A stretch of DNA of 13,576 bases from an uncultured Collinsella sp. (GCA_958421035.1 CATZKS010000055.1:1-13576); one strand, 5' to 3'. Counted from the stretch's first letter, positions 1 through 7,307 are shown. Notes: generated by a model from the letters alone, not told the origin. A program made the numbers and translations.

Positions 1-127
1 GACTTGCAGCGACGGACCTCAGGACACTCTTACACCACGTCTGCGCGCGCGACCTCCGGAACGGTGGAATTTGCAGAATACTCGCGATTTTGCACATCGC
101 TACAGGGGGTACCTTTGCTTTGGCGGT
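1..127. other. Left-edge non-coding stretch downstream of tex
   Basis: I see no supportable gene in this stretch. It follows the tex stop codon on the minus strand. An imperfect inverted repeat lies at 72-79 (TGCAGAAT) and 87-94 (ATTTTGCA), with 7 of 8 positions pairing and a 7-base loop. It lacks a GC-rich stem and a clean T tract, so it is not a convincing tex terminator. Bases 1-60 could be the edge of a gene lying outside the window, but they are too short to judge. Confidence 0.4.
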
Positions 128-2275
128 TTACTTGCCCTGCACCATGGTGAGCGAGATCTTCTTGCGGTCGCGATCGACCTTTTCGACCCACACCTTGACC
201 GTGTCACCGACGCGCACGACGTCGCTGGGGTGCTTGACAAAGCGGTTGGCCAGCTTAGAGATATGTACGAGGCCGTCCTGGTGCACTCCCACGTCGACGA
301 AGGCGCCAAAGTCGACGACGTTGCGCACCGTGCCCTTGAGCTCCATGCCGGGCTCCAGGTCGTCGATGGAAAGCGCCGAGCGGCTAAAGACCACCTCGGG
401 CGCGTCATCGCGCGGGTCGCGGCCGGGCTTCTTGAGCTCGTTGACAATGTCGATGAGCGTGAGGGTGCCGCAGTTCAGATCGCTAGCCAGCGTTGAGATG
501 CTGCCCAGACGGCGCTCGATGTCGGGCACGCCGCCGCGGCTGAGCTCGCTGGCTTTAACGCCGGCGCGTTCCAGGACGGACGTGGCCACCTCGTAGCTCT
601 CGGGGTGGACGCTTGTCGCGTCGAGTGGGTTCCTGCCGCCGCTAATGCGCAAAAAGCCCGCGGCGTTGAGATATGCCTTGGGTCCCAGCTTGGGGACCTT
701 CTTAAGCTGGCGGCGATCGGTAAAGGCGCCGTTTTCCTCGCGGTAGGCCACGATGTTTTTGGCCACGCTCGGCGTGATGCCCGATACGTATCCCAGCAGA
801 CTTGCGCTCGCGGTGTTTACGTCGACGCCCACGCGGTTGACGACGTCCTCCACCACGTGGCCCAGGGTGCGTGAGAGCTCGGCCTGGTCAAGGTCGTGCT
901 GGTACTGGCCCACGCCGATGGACTGAGGCGGAATCTTAACGAGCTCTGCCAACGGATCCTGCAGGCGGCGGCCCAGGCTCATGGCGCCACGCACGGTGAC
1001 GTCCAGGTCGGGGTATTCCTGACTGGCGAGCTCGGAGGCGGAGTACACCGACGCGCCGGCCTCATTGACGATGGTGTATCGCAGCCCAGGAGCCTGCTCG
1101 GCAATGAACTCCGAGACGACTTCCTCGGTCTCGCGGCTGGCGGTGCCGTTGCCGATGACGATGGTGTTGACGCCGTCCTTCTTGACGAGGCGATCGAGCT
1201 CGCGTTTGGTGCCGGCGACGTCGTGGCGCGGCTTGGTGGGATAGACCACGCCGTGGTCGAGCAGCTTGCCGGTCTCGTCCATGACGGCGACCTTGCAGCC
1301 GGTGCGGTAGCCCGGATCGAGTGCGAGCACGCGGGCGCCGCGCACGGGGCGTGTCGAGAGCAGGCCCTCGAGATTCTTGGCAAAGACGTTGATGGCCTCG
1401 GTCTGCGCGCGAACGGTGAGTTTGGCGCGGGCCTCGCGCTCCAGCGAGGGGGCCATGAGGCGCTTGTAACCGTCGGCGATGGCGGCGTCAAAGACGGGAG
1501 CGAAGACGCCTTGGCGACGGGGCCAGCGGCTGCCGAGGCGCGCCGTGGCGGCGGCGCCGTCGACGTTCACGCGCACACGGAGCTTGCCCTCGCGCTCACC
1601 GCGGTCGATAGCCAGCACGCGGTGGTTGGGTATACGGCGCAGCGGCTCGTCAAAGTTGTAGTAGGGCTCGTAGGGGGTCTTCTCGGCGGGATCGGTGGCT
1701 TCGACGACGATATCGGCAGTGTTTTGCGTAAAGGCGCGCAGGTCGGCGACGTTCTCCGGGTCCTCGGCTACCGTCTCGGCCACGATGTCCGCCGCGCCAG
1801 CGAGCGCCTTCTCGGGCGTGTCGAAGCCGGCCTTCTCGTTGACGTATTCTGCGGCGGCGTCGAGTGCGCTGCCCTTGGCCGACGCCTGCATGATGATCAT
1901 GTTGGCAAGCGGCTCCAGGCCCGCCTCGCGGGCCTTCTGCGCGCGGGTCATGCGCTTTTTGCGGTAGGGCTTGTAGAGGTCCTCGACACGCTGGAGTTGC
2001 GTGGCCTCGCGAATCTGCTGCTCGAGTTCGGGCGTGAGTTTGCCCTGGGCGTCGATGAGCAGGATGACGTCCTCCTTGCGCTGCTCAAGATTGCGCAGGT
2101 AGGACAGGCGCTCGTCGAGGGCGCGCAGGGCGACGTCGTCCATGCTGCCCGTGGCTTCCTTGCGGTAGCGCGAGATAAAGGGGATGGTGTTGCCCTCGTC
2201 GATGAGCTTGACGGCTGCCTCGACGTTGGCGGCCTTAAGGTTGAGCTCGTGGGCGAGCTGGGCGATAAGATCCAT
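128..2275 (-). CDS. tex: Tex, S1-domain RNA-binding transcription accessory protein
   Basis: This encodes a 715-residue Tex protein, a cytoplasmic nucleic-acid-binding factor linked to transcription and RNA metabolism across bacteria. The visible order is the family's: an N-terminal helical region (LNLKAANVEAAVKLIDEGNT, then PFISRYRKEATG), a YqgF/RNase H-like domain at about 315-440 (LALDPGYRTGCKVAVMD, GNGTASRETE, NEAGASVYSAS), tandem helix-hairpin-helix motifs at about 480-545 (GVDVNTAS, LGPKAYLNAAGFLRI), and a C-terminal S1 RNA-binding domain at 644-712 (GTVRNVVDFGAFVDVG, DGLVHISKLA). The length is near the usual one for the family. The frame stays open for 29 codons further upstream, but the ATG at 2275 has an AAGGAG ribosome site five bases away (2280-2285) and begins with the normal Tex N-terminus. 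The gene appears monocistronic, with a long upstream gap carrying an inverted repeat. Identification is firm; the exact cellular role is not visible from sequence. Confidence 0.97.
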   Translation of the reverse strand: MDLIAQLAHELNLKAANVEAAVKLIDEGNTIPFISRYRKEATGSMDDVALRALDERLSYLRNLEQRKEDVILLIDAQGKLTPELEQQIREATQLQRVEDLYKPYRKKRMTRAQKAREAGLEPLANMIIMQASAKGSALDAAAEYVNEKAGFDTPEKALAGAADIVAETVAEDPENVADLRAFTQNTADIVVEATDPAEKTPYEPYYNFDEPLRRIPNHRVLAIDRGEREGKLRVRVNVDGAAATARLGSRWPRRQGVFAPVFDAAIADGYKRLMAPSLEREARAKLTVRAQTEAINVFAKNLEGLLSTRPVRGARVLALDPGYRTGCKVAVMDETGKLLDHGVVYPTKPRHDVAGTKRELDRLVKKDGVNTIVIGNGTASRETEEVVSEFIAEQAPGLRYTIVNEAGASVYSASELASQEYPDLDVTVRGAMSLGRRLQDPLAELVKIPPQSIGVGQYQHDLDQAELSRTLGHVVEDVVNRVGVDVNTASASLLGYVSGITPSVAKNIVAYREENGAFTDRRQLKKVPKLGPKAYLNAAGFLRISGGRNPLDATSVHPESYEVATSVLERAGVKASELSRGGVPDIERRLGSISTLASDLNCGTLTLIDIVNELKKPGRDPRDDAPEVVFSRSALSIDDLEPGMELKGTVRNVVDFGAFVDVGVHQDGLVHISKLANRFVKHPSDVVRVGDTVKVWVEKVDRDRKKISLTMVQGK

Positions 2276-2279
2276 GGGA

Positions 2280-2285
2280 CTCCTT
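2280..2285 (-). promoter_or_regulatory. Ribosome binding site fixing the tex start
   Basis: AAGGAG on the minus strand sits five bases upstream of the ATG at 2275. The alternative in-frame start at 2362 lies inside the inverted-repeat arm and would add 29 residues unlike the Tex family, so this site decides the start. Confidence 0.85.
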
Positions 2286-2355
2286 GCGTTTAAGGTGCGT
2301 TTGCAGCACAGGGCTACCAAGGATACCACCCGTTTCAAAAGACTGTTTTGGGCCC

Positions 2356-2519
2356 TCGCCACGAAAACGACCTATCTACTACGTTTGAACCGTATGGGTC
2401 GACCATCCCCCGGTTTTCAGAAAATACGCAAGCCGTTTACCTGCGCTTTTGATTTTAGGAAATATGGCATGGTTGAGGGTGATTGGCTAAACGTAGTAGA
2501 TAGGCCCATTTCGTGGCGA
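2356..2519. repeat. Inverted-repeat element (MITE-like), 31-bp arms
   Basis: The arms are 2356-2386 and 2489-2519, inverted, with 28 of 31 positions complementary. The core AAACGTAGTAGATAGG is a perfect 16-bp match. The ~102-base interior has no ORF of note. The element lies between the terminator of the Gfo operon and the tex start. No clear target-site duplication flanks it, so it could equally be a dispersed palindromic repeat or an RNA-level structure rather than a transposable MITE. Confidence 0.6.
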
Positions 2520-2577
2520 ACGAATCAGGCTGAGGTGCAAAATGGCCCCCGTCTCAGAAAAATCGTCGGCAAGGTAG
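2520..2577. other. Intergenic spacer between the inverted repeat and the terminator
   Basis: This is the rest of the 2276-2684 gap outside the inverted repeat and the terminator. It holds only a weak 5-bp inverted pair (CTGAG/CTCAG, about 2530-2556). I see no gene and no clear promoter in it. Confidence 0.35.
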
Positions 2578-2613
2578 CAAAATGCCCCGCGGGCAGGAGG
2601 CTGCTCGCGGGGC
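2578..2613 (-). terminator. Intrinsic terminator of the SDR-MFS-Gfo operon
   Basis: A strong hairpin lies at 2584-2613: GCCCCGCG pairs perfectly with CGCGGGGC, extended by five more pairs (one G-U), around a 4-base loop. Read on the minus strand it is followed by ATTTTGC, a short T tract. It lies about 70 bases past the Gfo stop codon, which suits termination of the minus-strand operon. Confidence 0.8.
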
Positions 2614-2684
2614 AAAGAAGAGGGGCTTATTGGTGGCGGACCGAGGGGTTCGGCATGGGGTTTGCCGCGGTCTGCCCTAAGGCA

Positions 2685-3725
2685 TTACAGCTCGACGAGC
2701 TGGCCGGTCTCGGCGGCCTCCTTGATGGCGTTGAGAAGCGTGAGCGTCTTGACGTTGTCGGCGGGGGTTACGACGGGCTCGACCTCGCGGCGGACAACCT
2801 TCACAAAGTGCTTGAGCTGCATCTTGTGTGGCAGTGCCGGGTCGACAGCCGGAATCTCCATCTGCAGCGGCTTGTGCCAGTTGGAGGCGCCGTCGTAGGA
2901 GAACTGGTGCAGGCGGGGCAGCGACAGGGCGCCCTTGGTGCCGCCGATAAAGTAGGCGTCGGCGTCGAAGGGGCGGTACTGCGGATCCTCGCGAGCGGTT
3001 GCCTCCCAGTTCCAGGGGCTGGCGGTGGCGTCGGAGATGGTCATGCTTGCGAGCGCGCCATCGGCAAAACGGACGTTGACCACGGCGGAGTCCTCGGTCT
3101 CAAAACCGCGGGCGGCGCTGGACTGCATACCCTGGACGGCAGCAGGCTCGCCCAGCAGATAGCGGAGCAGGTCGACGTCGTGAACCAGGTTGACCAGGAT
3201 CGGGCCGGCACCCTTCTTGCGGCGCCACTCGACATCGAAATACTCGTCATTCTTATAGATCATGTAGTGGAAGCTCGACACGGTGAGCTTGCCCAGCTCG
3301 CCGGACTCGATGATCTCCTTGGCCTTGTTGACGAAGGGGTTGTGGCGACGGTGCTGACCTACGAGCACGGGCACGCCGGCGGTCTCGGCCTCGGCGGCGA
3401 AGGCCTGGGCATCCTCGAGATCGTTGGAGATCGGCTTTTCGATCAACGGCACGATATTGCGCTTCACAGCCTCGCGGGCAACGCCCAGGTGCAAGTCGTT
3501 GGGGGTGGCGATAATGACGGCCTCGGGTTTGACCTCGTCCATCATCTGGGCGGGATCGGTGTAAAACGGCACGCCGGCGGCCTCGGCCGTGGCGCGAGCG
3601 CCCTCAAAGGCGTCGGCGATGGCGACGAGTTCGGCCTCGGGTTCCTCGGTGACAAAGCGGATGTGGTTGCGGCCCATGGCGCCGGCGCCGATAACGGCAA
3701 TGCGGACGGGGTTGAGCTCAGACAT
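2685..3725 (-). CDS. Gfo/Idh/MocA-family NAD(P)-dependent oxidoreductase
   Basis: This is a 346-residue cytoplasmic dehydrogenase of the family that includes inositol 2-dehydrogenase and glucose-fructose oxidoreductase. The N-terminal Rossmann fold shows IAVIGAGAMGRNH (GxGxxG at 13-18) and an acidic/alanine stretch after the second strand (AIADAF). The family EKP motif is at 96-98, where Lys97 is the expected cofactor/catalytic lysine, and NLVHDVDLLRYLLGEP near 179-194 carries the expected active-site His182. Family members oxidise or epimerise sugars, inositols or sugar acids; the substrate here cannot be told. An AAGGAG ribosome site precedes the ATG. It is the last gene of the operon, 69 bases after the transporter, with a palindromic hairpin (3755-3787) in that gap and a terminator beyond its stop. 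Confidence 0.93.
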   Translation of the reverse strand: MSELNPVRIAVIGAGAMGRNHIRFVTEEPEAELVAIADAFEGARATAEAAGVPFYTDPAQMMDEVKPEAVIIATPNDLHLGVAREAVKRNIVPLIEKPISNDLEDAQAFAAEAETAGVPVLVGQHRRHNPFVNKAKEIIESGELGKLTVSSFHYMIYKNDEYFDVEWRRKKGAGPILVNLVHDVDLLRYLLGEPAAVQGMQSSAARGFETEDSAVVNVRFADGALASMTISDATASPWNWEATAREDPQYRPFDADAYFIGGTKGALSLPRLHQFSYDGASNWHKPLQMEIPAVDPALPHKMQLKHFVKVVRREVEPVVTPADNVKTLTLLNAIKEAAETGQLVEL

Positions 3726-3754
3726 TTCGACTCCTTAATACTGGTGACCGGTGG

Positions 3755-3787
3755 GATGCGACAAAGGGGCTGTCCCTTTGTCGCATC
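3755..3787. repeat. Perfect 14-bp palindromic hairpin between transporter and Gfo genes
   Basis: GATGCGACAAAGGG (3755-3768) and CCCTTTGTCGCATC (3774-3787) pair perfectly around a 5-base loop. Neither strand has a T tract directly after the stem, so this is not a standard intrinsic terminator. It could be a REP-like dispersed palindrome, a processing or stability element, or an attenuator lowering expression of the Gfo gene relative to the transporter. Confidence 0.75.
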
Positions 3788-3794
3788 GGTAAAA

Positions 3795-5051
3795 CTAGGC
3801 GGACTTCTTCTTGCTGTCGGAGACCATCATGTAGACGGTGAGCACGACGGCGATGGCGGCGATCACAATGGCGCCGTAGAAAGACTGCTGGTAGGCGGCG
3901 CTGCCGACCTCGGCGTGATACAGCACGGCGGTGATGGGCTGGCTGATCCAGGTGGAAGCGGCATAACCCAAAAACATGATGCCGTAGTTGACGCCGATGT
4001 TGCTGGTGCCAAAGGCGCCACCGGTGAGCGGCGGGTAGATGACGAGCAGAGCGCCAAAGCTAAAGCCGAGCAGGGCGAGCGCCACAAAGAACATGCTCTG
4101 CGTAAAGCTCATCGACATGATGACGAGTGCGACGATGGTGACGACAAGGCTGATGAGCAGCGACTTATAGGCGCCGAGCTTGTCGATGATCTGGCCAAAG
4201 GACAGACGGCCGACCAGGTTGGCGCAGGTGTTGACGGAGACCACCACACCGCCGAGGGCGACGGCCGCGGCGCTCGTGGGGTCGGCGAAGAGCTGAACGG
4301 CGGCGATGGAGGCAACCTTGCCCACGAGCAGGGTGCCCGCGGTGGCGGCAAAGGCGAAGGTGACGATGAGGACCCAGAAGCGCGGGGTCTTGACCATCTC
4401 GCCCGGGGTGAGGTCGCCGAAGGTGCCAGCGTGCGCGCCGCCCTTGGGGGCCTCGAAGCCCTCGGGCAGCCAACCGGCCTCGGGGGCCTTCAGGAACAGG
4501 GCGGAGGCGGCGATCGTCACAAAGAAGATGACGCCGAGCGCCTTAAGGGCGCCAAAGATGCCCAGGCTCGGGATGAGCAGCGAGGCGAGCACCGGGGACA
4601 GCACGGCGGGACCGGCGGTCGAAGCGGCCAGGGTGATGCCGGAGGCGAGACCCTTCTTGTCGATGAACCACTTTTGGCCGGTGGTGAGCGCGGGGTTGTA
4701 GCCCAGGCCGTTGCCGATGGCGGCGACGAGCGAGAACCACAGGTAGAACTGCCACGGCTCGGTGACGGTGCCGGACATGAACCAGCCCAGGCCGTAGCAC
4801 GCGGCGGCGGCGATCACGACGTTGCGGGGGCCGATTTTATCGGAGATGCGGCCGGCGAAGATGCCCGTCACGGCCATGATGGTCTGGAAGACGGGGAAGG
4901 CCCAGGTAAGAGCGCTGGACCACTCGGGGTAGACGGCGAGCAGGTTCTTGCTCACGACGGAATACAGCGCGATGGAGCTGATGAAGAACATGGTGACGCA
5001 CGCGGCGGAAAGCACGACGGCGCGACCCTTGTTGGAGTTGGTGGAAGCCAT
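3795..5051 (-). CDS. MFS transporter, OFA/monocarboxylate-type
   Basis: This is a 418-residue integral membrane permease with about 12 hydrophobic segments, normal for the Major Facilitator Superfamily. The MFS motif A is clear in the loop after TM2 (GRISDKIGPR, 67-76), and a second related loop follows TM8 (GRLSFGQIIDKLGAYK). GQKWFIDKKGLASGI (125-139) resembles the WFPDKRGLAxGI signature of the oxalate:formate antiporter and monocarboxylate transporter group, suggesting an organic acid or sugar-acid substrate. That substrate class is family inference only. An AGAAAGAG ribosome site precedes the ATG. It lies 66 bases after the SDR gene and 69 before the Gfo gene, on the same strand, so it very likely imports the compound the two dehydrogenases oxidise. 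Confidence 0.93.
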   Translation of the reverse strand: MASTNSNKGRAVVLSAACVTMFFISSIALYSVVSKNLLAVYPEWSSALTWAFPVFQTIMAVTGIFAGRISDKIGPRNVVIAAAACYGLGWFMSGTVTEPWQFYLWFSLVAAIGNGLGYNPALTTGQKWFIDKKGLASGITLAASTAGPAVLSPVLASLLIPSLGIFGALKALGVIFFVTIAASALFLKAPEAGWLPEGFEAPKGGAHAGTFGDLTPGEMVKTPRFWVLIVTFAFAATAGTLLVGKVASIAAVQLFADPTSAAAVALGGVVVSVNTCANLVGRLSFGQIIDKLGAYKSLLISLVVTIVALVIMSMSFTQSMFFVALALLGFSFGALLVIYPPLTGGAFGTSNIGVNYGIMFLGYAASTWISQPITAVLYHAEVGSAAYQQSFYGAIVIAAIAVVLTVYMMVSDSKKKSA

Positions 5052-5117
5052 TGGACTCTTTCTAATCGATACGGGGGAGGAACAGGCGTGTCCGCGGGGC
5101 CTCCCTGTCAGGTTGGT

Positions 5118-5999
5118 TTACTGGTCAGTCGGCTTGGCGACGCCGGACTCATCGGACCAGAGCTCGACACCCTTGTTCTTAAGGTAGTTGTCGGCATAGG
5201 CGCGACGGCCGCCGGGCTTGGCGGTGAGGTCGCCCATCATGTTGGAGAAGCCGCCGTCGACCTTGATGGCGTCGCCGGTGGTAAAGTCCGAGCGCGTGGA
5301 CGCCAGGAACATGACGGCGTTGGCGATATCGCTAACCTCGCCGATGCGGCGCGTGGCGATCAGACGGCTGCGGCTCTTTTCGACCTCGGGGTCGGCGTAG
5401 AAGTTGGCCGACATCGGGGTCTTAACGAAGCAGGGCTCGACGCAGTTGGAGCGCACGCCGTAGGGGCCCCATTCGGCGGCGAGCATCTTGGACATCATGT
5501 TGACGCCGGCCTTGGTGGAGCTGTACACGCCCGAGAACGTCTCGGGAGAGTGGCTGGCGACGGTCGAGACGTGCACCAGGCGACCCTGGCCGGCCTTGAT
5601 CATTTCGCGACCAAAGCGCTGCGAGGTGATGAAGTAGCCGGTGAGGTTGACGTTGATGACCTCGTTCCAGTCGGAGAGCGGCAGGTCCTCCATGGCGGCG
5701 AAGCGCAGGATACCGGCGGTGTTGACGAGGACGTCGACACGGCCGAAGTCGGCGATGGTGGCATCGACGGCGGCCTGAACCTCGGCCTCGTCGGTGGCGT
5801 TCATCTTGTAGCCCTCGGCGTGGATGCCAAATTCGGCAGCGAGGTCGGCGGCAGCGGCCTTGACCTTCTCCTCGTCCAGGTCGAGCATGACGACGTTGGC
5901 GCCATTGCGGGCGAACTCGCGGCAAATCTCGACGCCCATACCGCCGAGTGCGCCGGTCACGGCGCAGACATCGCCCTCGAGCTTAAGCCAATTGCCCAT
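5118..5999 (-). CDS. Short-chain dehydrogenase/reductase (SDR), classical type
   Basis: This is a 293-residue NAD(P)-dependent oxidoreductase. The cofactor motif is TGALGGMG (15-22), and Asp40 at the end of the second strand (VVMLDLD) suggests NAD(H) preference. The structural motif is NTAG (93-96). Tyr159 and Lys163 form the YxxxK pair. The residue 13 before Tyr159 is Thr146, next to Ser145, so the catalytic serine is probably Ser145 or reached through a one-residue shift. C-terminal KVDGG (247-251) is typical. About 40 residues after it exceed the usual ~250-residue enzyme and carry no recognised domain. It is the first gene of the minus-strand operon, divergent from a LysR regulator, with a GGGAAG ribosome site. 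A sugar, polyol or sugar-acid substrate is inferred from the neighbours; a hydroxysteroid substrate is possible but unsupported. Confidence 0.94.
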   Translation of the reverse strand: MGNWLKLEGDVCAVTGALGGMGVEICREFARNGANVVMLDLDEEKVKAAAADLAAEFGIHAEGYKMNATDEAEVQAAVDATIADFGRVDVLVNTAGILRFAAMEDLPLSDWNEVINVNLTGYFITSQRFGREMIKAGQGRLVHVSTVASHSPETFSGVYSSTKAGVNMMSKMLAAEWGPYGVRSNCVEPCFVKTPMSANFYADPEVEKSRSRLIATRRIGEVSDIANAVMFLASTRSDFTTGDAIKVDGGFSNMMGDLTAKPGGRRAYADNYLKNKGVELWSDESGVAKPTDQ

Positions 6000-6118
6000 A
6001 GGAACTTCCCTTCTTGTGCCTCCCGGTGGGTCGTTCCCATTAACCGACCCACGTGGTTTTCGTTGGTTATCGTATGCTTTGCATTTGCGCAGGTGAATTG
6101 CATATTTGTTAGAATGGC

Positions 6119-6135
6119 GTTAACCGTAGGTTTAC
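6119..6135. promoter_or_regulatory. Candidate LysR operator palindrome
   Basis: GTTAACC-GTA-GGTTTAC is an interrupted palindrome with one mismatch, midway in the divergent region. LysR-family regulators bind such T-N11-A-type dyads between their own gene and the genes they control. The assignment rests on position and symmetry only. Confidence 0.45.
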
Positions 6136-6221
6136 ACTGTGCGATGCAGCTCATTCTCAATTGAGCGTGTGACCTGCGAAAACAACCCCCTGTGGCACCA
6201 TGCGGTCACGGGCGCGAAAAC

Positions 6222-6226
6222 GGGAG
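6222..6226 (+). promoter_or_regulatory. Ribosome binding site favouring the GTG start of lysR
   Basis: GGGAG ends six bases before the GTG at 6233. The upstream in-frame ATG at 6200 has no purine-rich site in front of it and would add eleven residues (MRSRARKREID) before the standard LysR start. Confidence 0.65.
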
Positions 6227-6232
6227 ATTGAC

Positions 6233-7111
6233 GTGTACGATCGACGACTTGAGGCCATATCGGCCGCCGCGGAGCTGGGGAGCTTCTCGCGTGCGGCGGC
6301 AAGATTGCGCGTGTCGACCCCGGCCCTCGTCAAGCAGGTGTCGGGCTTCGAGGCCGAGTTCGGCATCACGTTGTTCGAGCGCTCGCACTCGGGCGTCAAG
6401 GTGACGCCGGCCGGCGCACTGCTGGTGGACGACGCGCGCTCGATCATGCGGCAGTCCGAGGACGCGCTGCGCCGTGCCCGACGCGCGGCGGGCGATGGTG
6501 GTGCCGTGCGCCTGGGCGTGTCAATGATGTGCCCAGGACGCCAGACGCTGTCGATGTGGTCGGGCATCCACGATCTGGAACCGTCGCTACGATTTGAGAT
6601 CGTGCCGGTAAGTGACCTCTACGACGAGCGCGAGACCGTCATGCGCAGCTTGGGCCGCGAGGTCGATGTGGTGCAGTCGAGTTTTTCTACCCCACGCTGG
6701 GGCGACGCTTGCCAAAAGCTCCACATCGTTAACGTACCGTTTTATATCGACCTGCCGCGCGCGAGCCCGCTGGCGCGCAAGAATCGCATTACGGTTGCCG
6801 ACCTAGAGGGCATGCGCCTGCGCGTGCTCCGTCACGGCAACGATGCGATGGACAGCCTACGCATCGACCTTTTGGCCGACGGCGGCGTGGACGTGATCGA
6901 TGTGGATAGCTTTGACTTTGCGCTCTTTAACGAGGCGGAGGAAAAGGGCGATGCGGTACTCACCTGTGGCGCATGGTCAGGGGTGCACCCGGCCTTTGTG
7001 GGCGTGCCGTTCCTGTGCGGCCGCGAGGTGCCAGTCTTTCTGCACTACCCGCTCGAGCCCACCCTCCAAGTCCAAAAATTCGTCAACGCCATGGCCCAAC
7101 TCCTTAACTAG
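6233..7111 (+). CDS. LysR-family transcriptional regulator
   Basis: This is a 292-residue DNA-binding regulator. The N-terminal winged helix-turn-helix spans about residues 3-60 (RLEAISAAAELGSFSRAAARL, VSTPALVKQVSGFEAEFG, LFERSHSGVKVTPAG), matching the LysR pattern. It is followed by a linker helix and a periplasmic-binding-protein-like effector domain to the C-terminus. I chose GTG 6233 for its GGGAG ribosome site and family-typical N-terminus; ATG 6200 is the alternative. It is divergent from the SDR-MFS-Gfo operon, which by the usual LysR arrangement is its target, with the pathway substrate or a metabolite as probable coinducer. Its stop codon TAG (7109-7111) is also the first three bases of a dispersed repeat, so the repeat sits flush with the end of the reading frame. 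Confidence 0.92.
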   Translation: MYDRRLEAISAAAELGSFSRAAARLRVSTPALVKQVSGFEAEFGITLFERSHSGVKVTPAGALLVDDARSIMRQSEDALRRARRAAGDGGAVRLGVSMMCPGRQTLSMWSGIHDLEPSLRFEIVPVSDLYDERETVMRSLGREVDVVQSSFSTPRWGDACQKLHIVNVPFYIDLPRASPLARKNRITVADLEGMRLRVLRHGNDAMDSLRIDLLADGGVDVIDVDSFDFALFNEAEEKGDAVLTCGAWSGVHPAFVGVPFLCGREVPVFLHYPLEPTLQVQKFVNAMAQLLN

Positions 7112-7163
7112 CTAATTTAGGACGGGGCTTTTTAGCTACTTTCGCCGCACTACCAGCACAATG
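7109..7163 (+). repeat. Left copy of ~55-bp direct repeat flanking the pilus operon
   Basis: This runs from TAGCTAATTTAGGACGGGGC to CAATG and aligns with 13186-13241 with about ten differences including one indel. The core GGACGGGGCTTTTTAGCTAC recurs in variant form at 13249-13270, 13299-13320 and, inverted, 13378-13400. Its first three bases are the lysR stop codon, and its last three are the ATG that heads the longest open frame of the adhesin. Confidence 0.75.
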
Positions 7164-7184
7164 CGAAAAATGATGCGAAAAATG
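7161..7184 (+). repeat. Two tandem 12-bp units
   Basis: ATGCGAAAAATG occurs twice without a gap (7161-7172 and 7173-7184), directly after the flanking repeat and upstream of the presumed pilus promoter. It might be a regulatory site or simple slippage. No function is evident. Confidence 0.6.
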
Positions 7185-7208
7185 ACTGCAAATCGGTCAC
7201 GCATGATT

Positions 7209-7237
7209 TTGCTTTTGCCCTGGGCTGGTTGTAGAAT
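7209..7237 (+). promoter_or_regulatory. Candidate sigma-70 promoter of the pilus operon
   Basis: TTGCTT (7209-7214) and TAGAAT (7232-7237) are separated by 17 bases, a good -10 with a partial -35. It lies about 70 bases ahead of the GTG start at 7308 and downstream of the ATG at 7161, which supports the internal start for the adhesin. Confidence 0.5.
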
Positions 7238-7292
7238 CAAAAAGCTTAAACGAACTACTTGTGCAGCTTGCGCGAAAGCTCGGGCTGCGGCT

Positions 7293-7300
7293 GGGGGGGA
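7293..7300 (+). promoter_or_regulatory. G-rich ribosome binding site of the adhesin gene
   Basis: Seven G residues followed by A end seven bases before the GTG at 7308. It can pair with the anti-Shine-Dalgarno sequence and is itself a homopolymer run, so length changes would alter spacing or strength. Confidence 0.5.
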
Positions 7301-7307
7301 TGCGCCC

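Larger units (their letters stand above)
6000..6232. promoter_or_regulatory. Divergent control region between the catabolic operon and lysR
   Basis: This 233-base intergenic region must hold promoters for both directions. It is AT-rich relative to the flanking genes. The imperfect palindrome GTTAACCGTAGGTTTAC (6119-6135, 6 of 7 arm positions pairing) has the size and spacing of a LysR-type binding site. CTCAATTGAG (6156-6165) is a perfect 10-bp palindrome nearby. A TAGAAT hexamer at about 6110-6115 could be a plus-strand -10 box, but no good -35 matches it. Confidence 0.5.

Noticed and set aside
896..2293. Long plus-strand frame opposite tex
   Set aside because: Same shadow effect in a high-GC gene; no recognisable motifs and no ribosome site, while the minus strand encodes complete Tex.
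2276..2362. 29-codon N-terminal extension of tex
   Set aside because: The added residues are unlike Tex, the start would fall in the inverted-repeat arm, and the internal ATG has an AAGGAG site.
5118..5999. Bile-acid hydroxysteroid dehydrogenase
   Set aside because: The gut actinobacterial setting and SDR fold make it tempting, but the sequence shows only general SDR motifs, and the operon context with Gfo/Idh/MocA and an OFA-type transporter points to sugar or acid metabolism.
2184..6164. A very long open frame on the plus strand (1326 codons)
   Set aside because: It runs antisense through the tex start, the Gfo, MFS and SDR genes. The encoded protein is Gly/Asp/His-rich and low in complexity, typical of the shadow of high-GC genes, whereas the minus-strand frames carry clear family motifs.
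6200..6232. ATG start for lysR at 6200
   Set aside because: It has no ribosome site. GTG 6233 has GGGAG at good spacing and gives the family-typical N-terminus. Kept as an alternative.
7161..7307. Upstream ATG start for the adhesin at 7161
   Set aside because: This ATG lies at the end of the dispersed repeat and upstream of the likely promoter, and it would bury the signal peptide behind 59 residues.
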